DNA from: Acidobacteriota bacterium
GTDB taxonomy: Bacteria; Acidobacteriota; Terriglobia; Acidiferrales; UBA7541
Reading direction: 5' to 3'
DNA: 64,000 bases
NCBI GenBank assembly: GCA_003223215.1
Contig: QHYH01000092.1
Span: 39,799 to 103,798, forward strand
Shown: positions 17,079 through 25,498 of the stretch, in pieces
Layout of the letters: each line of letters begins with the position of its first letter
Position numbering within the stretch: the stretch's first letter is position 1
The notes under the pieces: model-generated
Seen by the model: only the letters and a program-made list of their open reading frames with translations
The model's database searches: none
What the model was told of the DNA's origin: nothing
Position numbers and translations under genes: made by a program

Positions 17079-17300
17079 ATGCCAAGAAACGCATCAAAAC
17101 CCAAGATGAAGTTGAAGACGCACCGCGGCGTGCGCAAGCGCTTCAAAGTAACCGCCGGCGGCAAGATTCTGCGCGGCCATTCCGCCAAGCGCCACTTTAC
17201 CGGCCTCAAGGCCTCCGGGCGCATGCGCAAGCTCAAAAAGGTGACGACGGTCAGCCCGGCCGGCGTAGCCAGCATCAAGCAGATGCTGCCCTACGGCTAG
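17079..17300 (+). CDS. rpmI: 50S ribosomal protein L35
   Basis: This 73-residue basic protein has the L35 pattern KMKLKTHRGVRKRFKVTAGG followed by RGHSAKRHF. GAGAAAGG eight bases before the ATG at 17079 fixes the start; upstream in-frame residues do not belong to L35. It follows infC and precedes rplT, the standard order. Confidence 0.97.
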   Translation: MPRNASKPKMKLKTHRGVRKRFKVTAGGKILRGHSAKRHFTGLKASGRMRKLKKVTTVSPAGVASIKQMLPYG

Positions 17301-17685
17301 AATCGCTCCGCGGAGTCGGTCCCGTTCGCGAGTTTCGCTTTTCGTAGTTCGATTTTTGTGCCAGGCAGCGCTTCGCGGGTGCCTGCCGGCCGAATCGCTC
17401 TGGCCTTGCCGGAGCATTGGTAGGGGCCGGGTTCGCGCCCGGCATCGCCTGCGCATCGCGGGCGACCTCGCCGGTTTGACGGCCACACCGTCAAGCCGCG
17501 ATGCCTACTCGCATTACACCGGAAACAAACCCGTTGCGCGACGCGCCCCGCTAGGCGTGCCCGCAACCCGTTTTGTTTCCCCTGAACGAAGGAAACCGCG
17601 CCGGTGCTTTCGAGGACAGAGGTTTGTAGTTTGATCTTTCTGCCTTAATGGATAGACGCGGTCAGCTAATTCAAGGAGCAAACCC
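17301..17685 (+). other. Long rpmI-rplT spacer
   Basis: These 385 bases separate two ribosomal protein genes that usually lie close together. No gene is supported. It contains a small hairpin GCCGGG-TTCG-CGCCCGGC near 17429-17446, which is not a tRNA T-arm since the conserved A is missing, and a longer imperfect inverted repeat at 17521-17580. Confidence 0.6.
17521..17580. repeat. Imperfect inverted repeat in the rpmI-rplT spacer
   Basis: GGAAACAAA (17521-17529) pairs with TTTGTTTCC (17572-17580), and GTTGCG (17533-17538) with CGCAAC (17562-17567), making a long stem with internal mismatches. It could be an L20-responsive RNA element, a processing site, or the remnant of an inserted element. 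Confidence 0.5.
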
Positions 17686-18048
17686 ATGGCACGCGTAAAA
17701 CGCGGCACCAAGCGCCGGGCTCGGCGCAAAAAATATCTCAAGAGGACGAAGGGCTTTTTCCTCACGAAAAGCAAGCTTTACCAGTCCGCACAGGAAGCGG
17801 CCAATCGCGCCGATCGCTATGCTTACCGCGACCGTCGCAACAAGAAGCGGCAGTATCGCCGCCTGTGGATCCAGCGTATCGGCGCGGCTGCAAGGCTGAA
17901 CGGCTTGACCTACGGCCAGTTGATTCACGGCCTCAAAGCCGCGGGTGTCGCGCTCGACCGCAAAATCCTCGCGGACATCGCGGTCAAGGACGCTGCCGGC
18001 TTCGCGCAGATCGCGGAAAAAGCCAAGGCCGCCGCGAAAAAATCCTAA
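17686..18048 (+). CDS. rplT: 50S ribosomal protein L20
   Basis: This 120-residue protein is rich in Arg and Lys and starts [19 protein letters not shown], followed by the L20 core [21 protein letters not shown] and [19 protein letters not shown] precedes the ATG. L20 is an assembly protein and, in other bacteria, represses its own operon by binding leader RNA. The length is typical. Confidence 0.98.
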   Translation: MARVKRGTKRRARRKKYLKRTKGFFLTKSKLYQSAQEAANRADRYAYRDRRNKKRQYRRLWIQRIGAAARLNGLTYGQLIHGLKAAGVALDRKILADIAVKDAAGFAQIAEKAKAAAKKS

Positions 18049-18162
18049 TGCTCCTGGCGCAGGGATTTCGCTGCGTCGCCAAGATACCTTTTTGCAAGGT
18101 GTGGAACGCCCTCGGTGGGGGCACGATAGCTCGCGGCGTAAGGTGTAATCTATTTCGCGACC

Positions 18163-19284
18163 ATGACAGCTGACAAGCCGACCGCGAAAACTCTGAGGGC
18201 TCTCGGGGTCAACGACGCCCGAGGCGTCGCGGAAAAGTTCGCCGAAGTGCGCGCTCTCTTTGACGCTCAGGCTCACCAATCGATGGATCGCCAGAATTGG
18301 GAGACACTACGTCAGTCCTGGGTCGGGCGAAAGTCGGGCGTCCTGACGGCTATCGCCGAAAACTGGTTGAAGCCGGAGACTGCACTGAAACGCGTCGTCG
18401 GAGAGGAACTGAACAAATTCAAGGCGCATCTAGAAAAAACCCTTGAAGAGCGCCGCATGGCCATCGAATCGGGCGAAGAAGAAGCGGCTCGTGAGTGCGT
18501 GGACCTCTCTCTTCCCGGCGTCATTCATCCCATCGGCTCGCATCACTTGATTCGCCAGGTGTTCCAGGAAATCGAAGACATTTTCTTTTCCATCGGCTTC
18601 TCGGTGGTCGAGGGCCCCGAAATCGAAACGCCCTAGTACAATTTTGAGGCGCTCAACATCCCGGAATTTCATCCTGTCCGGGACGACATGGACACGTTCT
18701 ACATCGAGCTGCCGAAAGGCGCGCCGACACCACTGCTTCTGCGCACCCACACTTCTCCGATGCAAATTCGCACCATGCAGAAGCAGAAGCCGCCCGTGCG
18801 CGTCATCGTTCCCGGCAAGGTCTATCGCCGCGACAATCCCGACGCCACGCACTCCTTCATGTTCCATCAAGTCGAAGGCCTGGCCGTGGACACCGACATC
18901 AGTTTCTGCGATTTCACCGGCACCATCGAATATTTTGTGAAGCAGTTTTTCGGCGCGAGCGTCAAGACGCGCTTCCGGCCCAGCTATTTTCCGTTCACCG
19001 AGCCGTCGGTCGAATTCGATGTCTCCTGCATTTTCTGCGGCGGGAGCGGCACGGCCGCCGGGGGAGGCGTCTGTTCCAAATGCAAGGGCGCGGGCTGGAT
19101 CGAGCTTTTTGGCGCGGGCATGGTCGATCCCGCGGTCTATGGCTTCGTTAACTACGACGCCAAAAAAGTCAGCGGCTTCGCCTTCGGGATGGGCATTGAC
19201 CGCCTGGCCATGCTGCGCTACGGCATTGATGACATCCAGATCTTTTTTCAAAACGACGTGCGCTTCCTGAAACAATTCCCATGA
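18163..19284 (+). CDS. pheS: Phenylalanyl-tRNA synthetase alpha, interrupted by in-frame TAG
   Basis: The frame from the ATG at 18163 encodes the N-terminal coiled coil and the start of the catalytic core ([31 protein letters not shown]). It then meets TAG at 18634-18636 (codon 158) and continues in the same frame with [17 protein letters not shown] through motif 2 ([13 protein letters not shown]), a Cys-pair insert (CIFCGG ... CSKCKGAGW) and motif 3 ([14 protein letters not shown]) to TGA at 19284. The total of 373 codons is normal for PheS. Relatives usually have two aromatic residues before NF, so the TAG replaces a Tyr or Trp-like position. pheT next door is intact. A base-call error, amber readthrough, or a recent null mutation are possible. 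TAG ends many other genes here, so codon reassignment is unlikely. Confidence 0.93.
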
Positions 19285-19363
19285 ACCGAAGTGCACAAGT
19301 CTCGCAGCTGCGAGGCCGACCGACGCTTCGGCGAGCCACCAGTCACCACTCACGAGTCACCCC

Positions 19364-21463
19364 ATGAAAGTCGTCTACAACTGGCTGAAGGACTTTGTCG
19401 ACGCCACCGCGCCGCCGGAGGAACTCGCCTCGCGGCTCGCGCTTGCCGGAACGAATATCGGAAGTCTCGAAAACGGCCCGCACGGCGCGGTCATCGACGC
19501 GGAAATCGGTTCGAACCGTCCCGATTGCCTCGGCCACTACGGAATCGCGCGCGAAGTCGCCGCCATCTACAAGCTGCCGCTCAAGCACGTCTCACCGAAG
19601 CCTGCGGAGAGCGCCGCCAAATCGAGCGATGCCATCAAAGTCGAAATCCAGGCGCCGGAGCTTTGCGGGCGCTTCACCGCGCGCGTGATTCGCAACGTCA
19701 AGATTCAGCCCTCGCCCAAGTGGCTCAAGGACCGCCTTGAAGCTTCGGGCGTCTCGAGCATCAGCAACGTCGTGGATGTCTCCAACTACGTGATGCTCGA
19801 GCTGGGCCACGCGCTTCATGCTTTCGACTACGACAAGGTTCGCGACCACAAGATCGTGGTTCGCCCGGCCAAGCCCAAAGAAAAGGTCCGCACTCTTGAC
19901 GGCGTCGAGCGTCAGCTCGATCCCGGCATGTGCATGATTTCCGACGGCGACGGCTCGCGTTCGATTGGCATCGGCGGGATCATGGGCGGCGCCGAAACGG
20001 AAATTTCTTTTTCCACAAAAAATGTACTGATCGAATGCGCCTGGTTTGACCCCGTGGCCGTTCGACGTGCCAGCCGTTCTCTGAAATTGCACACCGAAGC
20101 GTCCCTGCGCTTCGGCCGCGGCGCCGATCCGGAAATGGCCGAACTGGCTTCGCGGCGCTCGGCCGAATTGATTCTCGAACTTGCTGGAGGCGAGCTTCTC
20201 GCAGGTGTCGTCGATGTTTATCCCGGCAAACGCGCGCCGGAGAAGATCCGCGTGACGCGTGCGGAAATTCTGCGCGTCATGGGTGCGGACGTTCCCGATA
20301 AGCAAATTGAAGCCAGCCTGAGCGCGCTCGGCTTTGCTCCGGTTCGCGTCGACCACAACCGCGGCGCGGAAGGCTCGCTCCTCGCGGCGTGGGAGTGCGC
20401 GCAGCCTTCTTGGCGCGCCGAAGTCGAACGCGAAATCGATTTGATCGAGGAAATCGCACGCATCTACGGCCTCGACAAATTTCCTCCGCGCTTGCCGGCG
20501 GCAAGGCAGGGAGCGGCGCGCCTGCCGCAGGGTGAAGCCGAAACTCGTTTGCGCCAACGTCTCATTGGCCTGGGGTATCGGGAAATTGTGACTATTCCGC
20601 ACGTCGCCGAGGAGCGCGACGCGCTTTTCCGGCCTGCGGGAGTCTCGCCTGCGCGGCTGTCCAATCCACTCTCGGAAGAAGCCGGCGTGCTCAAGTCCAC
20701 CGGGATCGTGACCATGGCCGCGGCCCTGGAATGGAATCTGAACCACGGCCAGCGCGATGCACGGCTGTTCGAAATCGGCCGCCATTACCGCCTTAAAGAA
20801 AATCGACCTGTCGAAACAAGCGTCCTCACCATCGGTGCAACGGGAGAGGCCCGGGAAAAAAGTCTCTACGAGTCACCCCGTGACTATTCCTTCGCCGACC
20901 TGAAAGGCGCCCTTGATGAGATTGGTCAACTGGCGGATGGCCGCGACGCGCAGGGATTCCAGTGGCGCGACGAGGGGCCGGAATGGCTGCACCCTGGCAA
21001 GCGCGGCAAAATTCAACTCGGCAACGTCGAACTTGGCATGGCGGGCCAGCTCACGCGCCGTATCGCTGATCTCCTGAAATTACGTCAAGGGGTCTTTCTC
21101 GCCGAGATCGAACTAGCCCCTCTTTATTCTGCAATGCAATCGGCAAAAACCGCGCAGCGCTACGTGCCACTCCCCCGTTTTCCGTCCGTGCAACGCGATT
21201 TTTCCTTGTTGCTCGCCGAGGGGATTTCCTTCGCACAGATTTCGCAATCGATTCGATCGCTTAACATCCAGGAGATTACTTCTATTGAGGCCGTCGACCT
21301 GTTCCGCGGTAAAAATGTTCCGGCCGGGAAGTATTCCTTACTGGTTCGAGTCACTTTCCAAAGCCGCGAAGCCACGCTGACCGACGCGCAAATCAATCAT
21401 TTCGAGGACAAAATCATTTCCATTCTCAAACATCGCCAGGGTGCCCAGCTCCGCGCCAGCTGA
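19364..21463 (+). CDS. pheT: Phenylalanyl-tRNA synthetase beta, lacking the tRNA-binding N domain
   Basis: This 699-residue beta subunit starts MKVVYNWLKDFVD and goes almost directly to NRPDCLGHYGIAREVAA, then B3/B4 (SNVVDVSNYVMLELGHALHAFD), B5 helix-winged region, the catalytic-like core (RLIGLGYREIVTIPHV), and a C-terminal ferredoxin-fold anticodon-binding domain (PRFPSVQRDFSLLL). The EMAP-II-like OB domain that normally lies between the first 40 residues and the NRPDCL motif is absent, which accounts for the short length compared with about 800 residues in many bacteria. No frameshift is needed to explain it. It forms a heterotetramer with PheS, encoded 79 bases upstream. Confidence 0.95.
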   Translation: MKVVYNWLKDFVDATAPPEELASRLALAGTNIGSLENGPHGAVIDAEIGSNRPDCLGHYGIAREVAAIYKLPLKHVSPKPAESAAKSSDAIKVEIQAPELCGRFTARVIRNVKIQPSPKWLKDRLEASGVSSISNVVDVSNYVMLELGHALHAFDYDKVRDHKIVVRPAKPKEKVRTLDGVERQLDPGMCMISDGDGSRSIGIGGIMGGAETEISFSTKNVLIECAWFDPVAVRRASRSLKLHTEASLRFGRGADPEMAELASRRSAELILELAGGELLAGVVDVYPGKRAPEKIRVTRAEILRVMGADVPDKQIEASLSALGFAPVRVDHNRGAEGSLLAAWECAQPSWRAEVEREIDLIEEIARIYGLDKFPPRLPAARQGAARLPQGEAETRLRQRLIGLGYREIVTIPHVAEERDALFRPAGVSPARLSNPLSEEAGVLKSTGIVTMAAALEWNLNHGQRDARLFEIGRHYRLKENRPVETSVLTIGATGEAREKSLYESPRDYSFADLKGALDEIGQLADGRDAQGFQWRDEGPEWLHPGKRGKIQLGNVELGMAGQLTRRIADLLKLRQGVFLAEIELAPLYSAMQSAKTAQRYVPLPRFPSVQRDFSLLLAEGISFAQISQSIRSLNIQEITSIEAVDLFRGKNVPAGKYSLLVRVTFQSREATLTDAQINHFEDKIISILKHRQGAQLRAS

Positions 21464-21623
21464 CAGCGGAAGCTCTGCCTCCAGCCTCGAGGCCGCGGCC
21501 TTCCGCAGCCTTGAGCCGGAAGGAGCTCTCGGCAAGTTCGGAATTTGGGAAGCCCGGGGATCCCGCGCATGCAAGAAAAATCCCGGCGAGCTTGACTCTG
21601 CGCTACAATTCCGGGCGATAATC

Positions 21624-21908
21624 GTGCCCGTAAAAGTGCAAATCTTCGGTCAGATTTACTCCATTCGCGGAGAGCTTGAAGAGAAGTACGTCCAGAGGCT
21701 TGCGAAGTTCGTGGACGAGAAAATGCACGCTATCGCGGAGTCCACCGGAATCGTCGATACCCAGAAACTCGCCGTGCTCGCGGCGTTGGCCATCGCCGAC
21801 GAACTTCACAGCCTGAAAACCGAAGTCACCGACGAAGAGCACATGCTTCGCGAGCAAGCCGAGCGCTGCCTCACCCTCGTCGAGCGCGCTCTCAAGCAAA
21901 CCGCCTGA
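21624..21908 (+). CDS. zapA: Cell division protein ZapA
   Basis: This 94-residue protein starts at GTG 21624 (PVKVQIFGQIYSIRGE), with the small beta domain and the long C-terminal coiled coil typical of ZapA. It includes VQRLAKFVDEKMHAIAE and VLAALAIADEL. ZapA bundles FtsZ filaments at midcell. Placement directly after pheT is common in bacteria and supports the call. Upstream in-frame codons give residues unrelated to ZapA. Confidence 0.92.
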   Translation: MPVKVQIFGQIYSIRGELEEKYVQRLAKFVDEKMHAIAESTGIVDTQKLAVLAALAIADELHSLKTEVTDEEHMLREQAERCLTLVERALKQTA

Positions 21909-21952
21909 AAAAGCGTTGTCTGGCTGTCCGGGTGTAGTCCACGCCCGGCCGG

Positions 21953-21958
21953 TATAAT
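21953..21958 (+). promoter_or_regulatory. Consensus -10 element before the aldo/keto reductase
   Basis: A perfect TATAAT lies 27 bases before the ATG at 21986. No good -35 is visible at 16-18 bases, so it may need an activator. AGGAG lies between it and the ATG. Confidence 0.4.
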
Positions 21959-21985
21959 GTTTGTTCGACGTCAGGAGACCACGTC

Positions 21986-22981
21986 ATGCGCTACCGCCGC
22001 TTTGGTCGCACCGGATGGAACGTCAGCGAAATTGGTTACGGCATGTGGGGCATGGCTGGATGGACCGGCTCCGATGACAAGGAATCGCTCGGTTCGCTCC
22101 AGAGCGCCATTGATCTCGGCTGCAATTTCTTTGACACTGCCTGGGCTTACGGGAACGGGCACAGCGAGGAGCTGCTTGGGAAAATCCTTCGCGCGAACAA
22201 AAACAGCGCCTCGGCCGGCGGCCCTGACAAGAAGCTCTACGTGGCCACTAAGGTTCCTCCGCAAAACCGCAGCTGGCCTGCCCGCCCCGAATTTTCGCTG
22301 GACGAGAGCTACCCGCCCGACTACATCTTCGAGTACGTCGATAAGAGCCTCAAAAATATCGGGGTCGCTACCCTCGATCTCATTCAACTGCACACCTGGG
22401 AAGACACCTGGCTCGGTGATGAGCGGATCTTGCCCGCCATCGAAAAACTGCGCCGCAGCGGAAAGGTCCGCGCCGTTGGTCTCAGCCTCAACCGCTGGGA
22501 ACCCGCGAACGGCATCCGCGCCGTGCGCACCGGGCTCATCGACGCCGTCCAGGTCATCTACAACATCTTTGACCAGAATCCCGAGGACGAACTTTTTCCC
22601 GCGTGCCGCGAGAAAGACGTCGCTGTCATCGCCCGTGTGCCCTTTGACGAAGGCTCGCTCACAGGTACGCTCACGCTCAACAGCACGTGGCCTAAGAGTG
22701 ATTGGCGCAGCACTTACTTCGTCCCGGAGAATCTCAAAGCCAGTGTGGAGCGAGCCCGTGCCCTCAAACCGCTTTTGCCTGACGGCATGACCTTGCCCGA
22801 AATGGCCCTGCGGTTCATCCTGAACAACCTCGACGTGCACACTACGATTCCCGGCATGCGCAAGCCGAAACACGTCGCATCGAACCTCGCCGCAAGCGAC
22901 CAAGGTCCGCTGCCCGCCCAACTCCATGCCCAACTACGCCCGCATCGTTGGGTTCGCACTCCCACCAAATGGAGCCAGTAA
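21986..22981 (+). CDS. Aldo/keto reductase
   Basis: This 331-residue NADPH-dependent oxidoreductase of the AKR family has the barrel motifs NFFDTAWAYGNGHSEELLGK (substrate Asp and catalytic Tyr), TKVPP (Lys), DLIQLHTW (His), and a late IPGMRKPKHV NADP-binding segment. The substrate cannot be told from sequence. AGGAG about seven bases before the ATG supports the start. The next gene starts 47 bases downstream on the same strand. Confidence 0.92.
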   Translation: MRYRRFGRTGWNVSEIGYGMWGMAGWTGSDDKESLGSLQSAIDLGCNFFDTAWAYGNGHSEELLGKILRANKNSASAGGPDKKLYVATKVPPQNRSWPARPEFSLDESYPPDYIFEYVDKSLKNIGVATLDLIQLHTWEDTWLGDERILPAIEKLRRSGKVRAVGLSLNRWEPANGIRAVRTGLIDAVQVIYNIFDQNPEDELFPACREKDVAVIARVPFDEGSLTGTLTLNSTWPKSDWRSTYFVPENLKASVERARALKPLLPDGMTLPEMALRFILNNLDVHTTIPGMRKPKHVASNLAASDQGPLPAQLHAQLRPHRWVRTPTKWSQ

Positions 22982-23028
22982 AAATGGCTAAAGCGGCAAA
23001 TCTCGACGGGCGGGAAGGGGTTGGGACG

Positions 23029-23658
23029 ATGAACCGGAAGATGAAGAGGAGGCGGTTGTGGGTGCTGCTTTTGGCCGGTGTTGGGGCGGCGGTCCTGGCC
23101 GTCCAGGCGGGAGCGAATGCCGCCGATGAGATCAAGCGGCTCGCATTATTGATGGCATGGAAGCCGGGAACCACCGTGGCGGACATCGGAGCGGGAGACG
23201 GGAAGTATTCGTTTGCGGCAGCGGAACGCCTCGGGGCTTCGGGAAAAGTGTATGCAACGGAGATTGACAAGAAGAAACTCGAGGAGCTGCGGGCGGAGGT
23301 TAGAAAGCGCAAGCTGCAAAACGTTGTTGTGGTGGACAGCAAGGAAGCCGACACCAATTTGCCCGCCGGTTGTTGCGAAGCGATTTTTCTGCGCCACGTT
23401 TACCATCACCTGACCAAGCCGGCGGAGTTCGATGCCAACTTGGCCAGGTCGTTGAAGCCCGGAGGGCGGCTGGCCATCATTGATTTTCCTCCTCGTTCCG
23501 GGCTCGATCCCGTCGAAGGAGTTCCGAGCAACCGCGGCGGTCACGGCATTCCGCAAAAGATCGTGATCGAGGAACTGACCGCCGCAGGCCTGCAAATGGA
23601 AAAAGTGGTGCACGATTGGCCCGACGACGATTACTGCGTTTTGTTCTTAAAGAAGTGA
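23029..23658 (+). CDS. Exported SAM-dependent methyltransferase-like protein
   Basis: This 209-residue protein has a class I methyltransferase motif I (VADIGAGDGKYSFAAAERLG), an acidic second motif (VYATEID) and a post-motif GGRLAIIDF. The start at 23029 has GAAGGGG eight bases upstream and gives a basic N terminus followed by a hydrophobic helix (WVLLLAGVGAAVLAV) and an Ala-rich cleavage-like site. An earlier in-frame ATG (22984) also exists. Export is unusual for an enzyme that needs cytoplasmic SAM, so the helix may instead be a membrane anchor with the domain inside. The substrate is unknown. Confidence 0.8.
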   Translation: MNRKMKRRRLWVLLLAGVGAAVLAVQAGANAADEIKRLALLMAWKPGTTVADIGAGDGKYSFAAAERLGASGKVYATEIDKKKLEELRAEVRKRKLQNVVVVDSKEADTNLPAGCCEAIFLRHVYHHLTKPAEFDANLARSLKPGGRLAIIDFPPRSGLDPVEGVPSNRGGHGIPQKIVIEELTAAGLQMEKVVHDWPDDDYCVLFLKK

Positions 23659-23673
23659 TGCGGCAAGCAGGAA

Positions 23674-24528
23674 TCAGCGCGAGGCCCCGGACTTGCGGAT
23701 GTAGATGACGCCGTTGAAATTCGTGAATTGATACTCAGGGCCCCCGCCGTTGATCGTTCCGCGGACGGCTTTGTCGATTCTAACGCGGTATTTGCCGCCT
23801 TGCTTGCGTCCGTCTTCGACGATTTGCTGTACTGGTGCGGCCTGCATTTGAACGTCAAAGTCGGTGAAGATCTCCCCGCGGTCGGACTTCAGCGTGAGGT
23901 TGGCCTTCAAATCAGCGGGAAAGGTAACGTCAATCTCGCCGTTCAAAGAACTGAAGGCCATCGGCTGCTGATTGACCCGCGTGAAAGTAGCCAGCAAGCG
24001 CCCGTTGAGGGCGTGGGCGACCGCGCTGCCGGAGACGTTCGTCAGAGTAACGGCGCCATTGACGTCGTTGACCTCCAATTCGCCGTCCACGCCGGTGACG
24101 ACGATGTTGCCGTCATTCACGGCGCTCAGCTTAAGAGAGCTGTGAACGGGAACGGAAATGGTGAGGTCGATGGGGCGCATGTAGGAATCGGTGTTGATGC
24201 GCACCTGGTTGTTTTCCTCCTCAACGGAAAGGCCGGTGGACGAAACAATGATGCGTTTCATATTGGAGTTGGAGCGCGCTGATTCGCGGTTGCGGGCGCG
24301 CGCTTCGACGACGACTTCCTTGCCGTCATATCCTTTGACGGTTATGCCGCCGTTGACCAGGCTGGCTTCCACCCGCGCGGGCCGGGAGGGATCGCTAAGA
24401 GGGACGGCGAAGTGGTCCGGGCCCGACGACTCTTGCGTTTGACCGTGCGCGGGGACAGTGGGGAGGGCGGCCCAGAGAATGAGAACAGCCAAAACGCGGG
24501 ATGGGGAACGCTGAGTCTGGTTATTCAT
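23674..24528 (-). CDS. DUF4097-type exported beta-repeat protein (second copy)
   Basis: This 284-residue protein has a signal peptide (VLAVLILWAALPTVPAHG) and a beta-helix-like repeat region in which short strands alternate with Asn-Gly turns (AVNDGNIVV, EVNDVNGAV, SSLNGEID, TNFNGVIYI), the DUF4097 pattern. The start at 24528 overlaps the stop of the upstream DUF4097 gene, indicating translational coupling. It is the last gene of the sigma/anti-sigma operon, so it is probably part of the envelope response controlled by that sigma factor. Molecular function is unknown. Confidence 0.85.
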   Translation of the reverse strand: MNNQTQRSPSRVLAVLILWAALPTVPAHGQTQESSGPDHFAVPLSDPSRPARVEASLVNGGITVKGYDGKEVVVEARARNRESARSNSNMKRIIVSSTGLSVEEENNQVRINTDSYMRPIDLTISVPVHSSLKLSAVNDGNIVVTGVDGELEVNDVNGAVTLTNVSGSAVAHALNGRLLATFTRVNQQPMAFSSLNGEIDVTFPADLKANLTLKSDRGEIFTDFDVQMQAAPVQQIVEDGRKQGGKYRVRIDKAVRGTINGGGPEYQFTNFNGVIYIRKSGASR

Positions 24529-25489
24529 GGTTTTCAAGAATACGGATGTCTCCATTTAGATTTTCCACCTTGATCTCCGGCCCGCCCGTGCCGATACGAA
24601 CTCCGGTGTACCGGTCCGCGCGATAGACGACCTTGGCGCCGTGATGCTCCTCCTGCATGGCGCGCACGGGCAAAGCCGCAACGGGAAAATCGCTGTAGAT
24701 GCTGCCGTTGAAGGTCTTAAAGCGAAAATCGGCGGTCAACTCGCGCGCGAAACGCAACTCCACGGCGCCGTTGACGGTCTGGAAGTCGGAAGCTTCGCGA
24801 GGATTCTGCCGGAAGGACACTTTCACCGGGCCGTTGACGGTGCGCGCCGTGCCAGAGCCGGAAATGTTGTCCATTTCGACGTCGCCATTGACATTGCGCA
24901 CGAGGAAGTTTCCGTTGATATCGCGGACCAGAACGCGGCCCTCATTTACGGTCTTTATCCTGATGTCAATGTCGCCAGGAACCTGGATTTGAAAATCCAT
25001 CTTAACGATGTAGCCGTCGAATTCGCGGTGGCCGCACCCATCGTCGCAATGGCAGCGAAAGGGGCCGTTGACATAGAGCTTCAGAAAGCCTTCCTGCTCG
25101 CTGATGTCGAGGGTAACTTCTTTGCGAGCCTGCTCGAGTTTGTCTTTGGACGCGGCGCGGATGGATTTGCTGACCGTGAGTCGCGCTTCGTCGGAAGCTG
25201 TGCCCAGGACCTCGATGGAGCCCCAGACGTTATCGATCTCGAGCGACCTATGCTGGACGCCGGCCATGGAAAAAGACTTCTGTATGGTCTCTTGCCCTTC
25301 GACCGGCAGGTCGCGGTAAGAGTCGTGGAGCTCCAAGGGGAATCCGGACGGAGGAGGAAGCTCCATGGGAAACGGTACGGCAAGGTGCAGGGGCGGCTGC
25401 GGAATCCTCACGTTCACCGACTGGGCGGTCAAAGAAAACGGAGGCAGGCAGCCGACAGTCAACACCATCAAAAAGCGCGTCATTCGCAT
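24521..25489 (-). CDS. DUF4097-type exported beta-repeat protein with Cys cluster
   Basis: This 322-residue protein has a signal peptide, a Pro-rich stretch, then Asn-Gly-turn beta repeats (TVNEGRVLV, DINGNFLV, NVNGDVEM, TVNGPVKV, TVNGAVEL, TFNGSIYS, NLNGDIRI). Between two strands is a His/Cys cluster, CHCDDGCGH, at about residue 160, which might bind metal and is absent from the second copy. The gene starts nine bases after the anti-sigma gene and overlaps the next gene. Cell-envelope location is inferred from the signal. Confidence 0.86.
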   Translation of the reverse strand: MRMTRFLMVLTVGCLPPFSLTAQSVNVRIPQPPLHLAVPFPMELPPPSGFPLELHDSYRDLPVEGQETIQKSFSMAGVQHRSLEIDNVWGSIEVLGTASDEARLTVSKSIRAASKDKLEQARKEVTLDISEQEGFLKLYVNGPFRCHCDDGCGHREFDGYIVKMDFQIQVPGDIDIRIKTVNEGRVLVRDINGNFLVRNVNGDVEMDNISGSGTARTVNGPVKVSFRQNPREASDFQTVNGAVELRFARELTADFRFKTFNGSIYSDFPVAALPVRAMQEEHHGAKVVYRADRYTGVRIGTGGPEIKVENLNGDIRILENHE

Positions 25490-25498
25490 GGTCTCTCC

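Noticed and set aside
17425..17450. tRNA-like T-arm (GGGTTCGCGCCC)
   Set aside because: The invariant A of the T-loop is absent and no acceptor, D or anticodon stems fit around it.
18634..18636. TAG in pheS as pyrrolysine or general code change
   Set aside because: TAG is a normal stop in many genes here, including rpmI, rpsL and fusA, and no pyrrolysine genes are in view.
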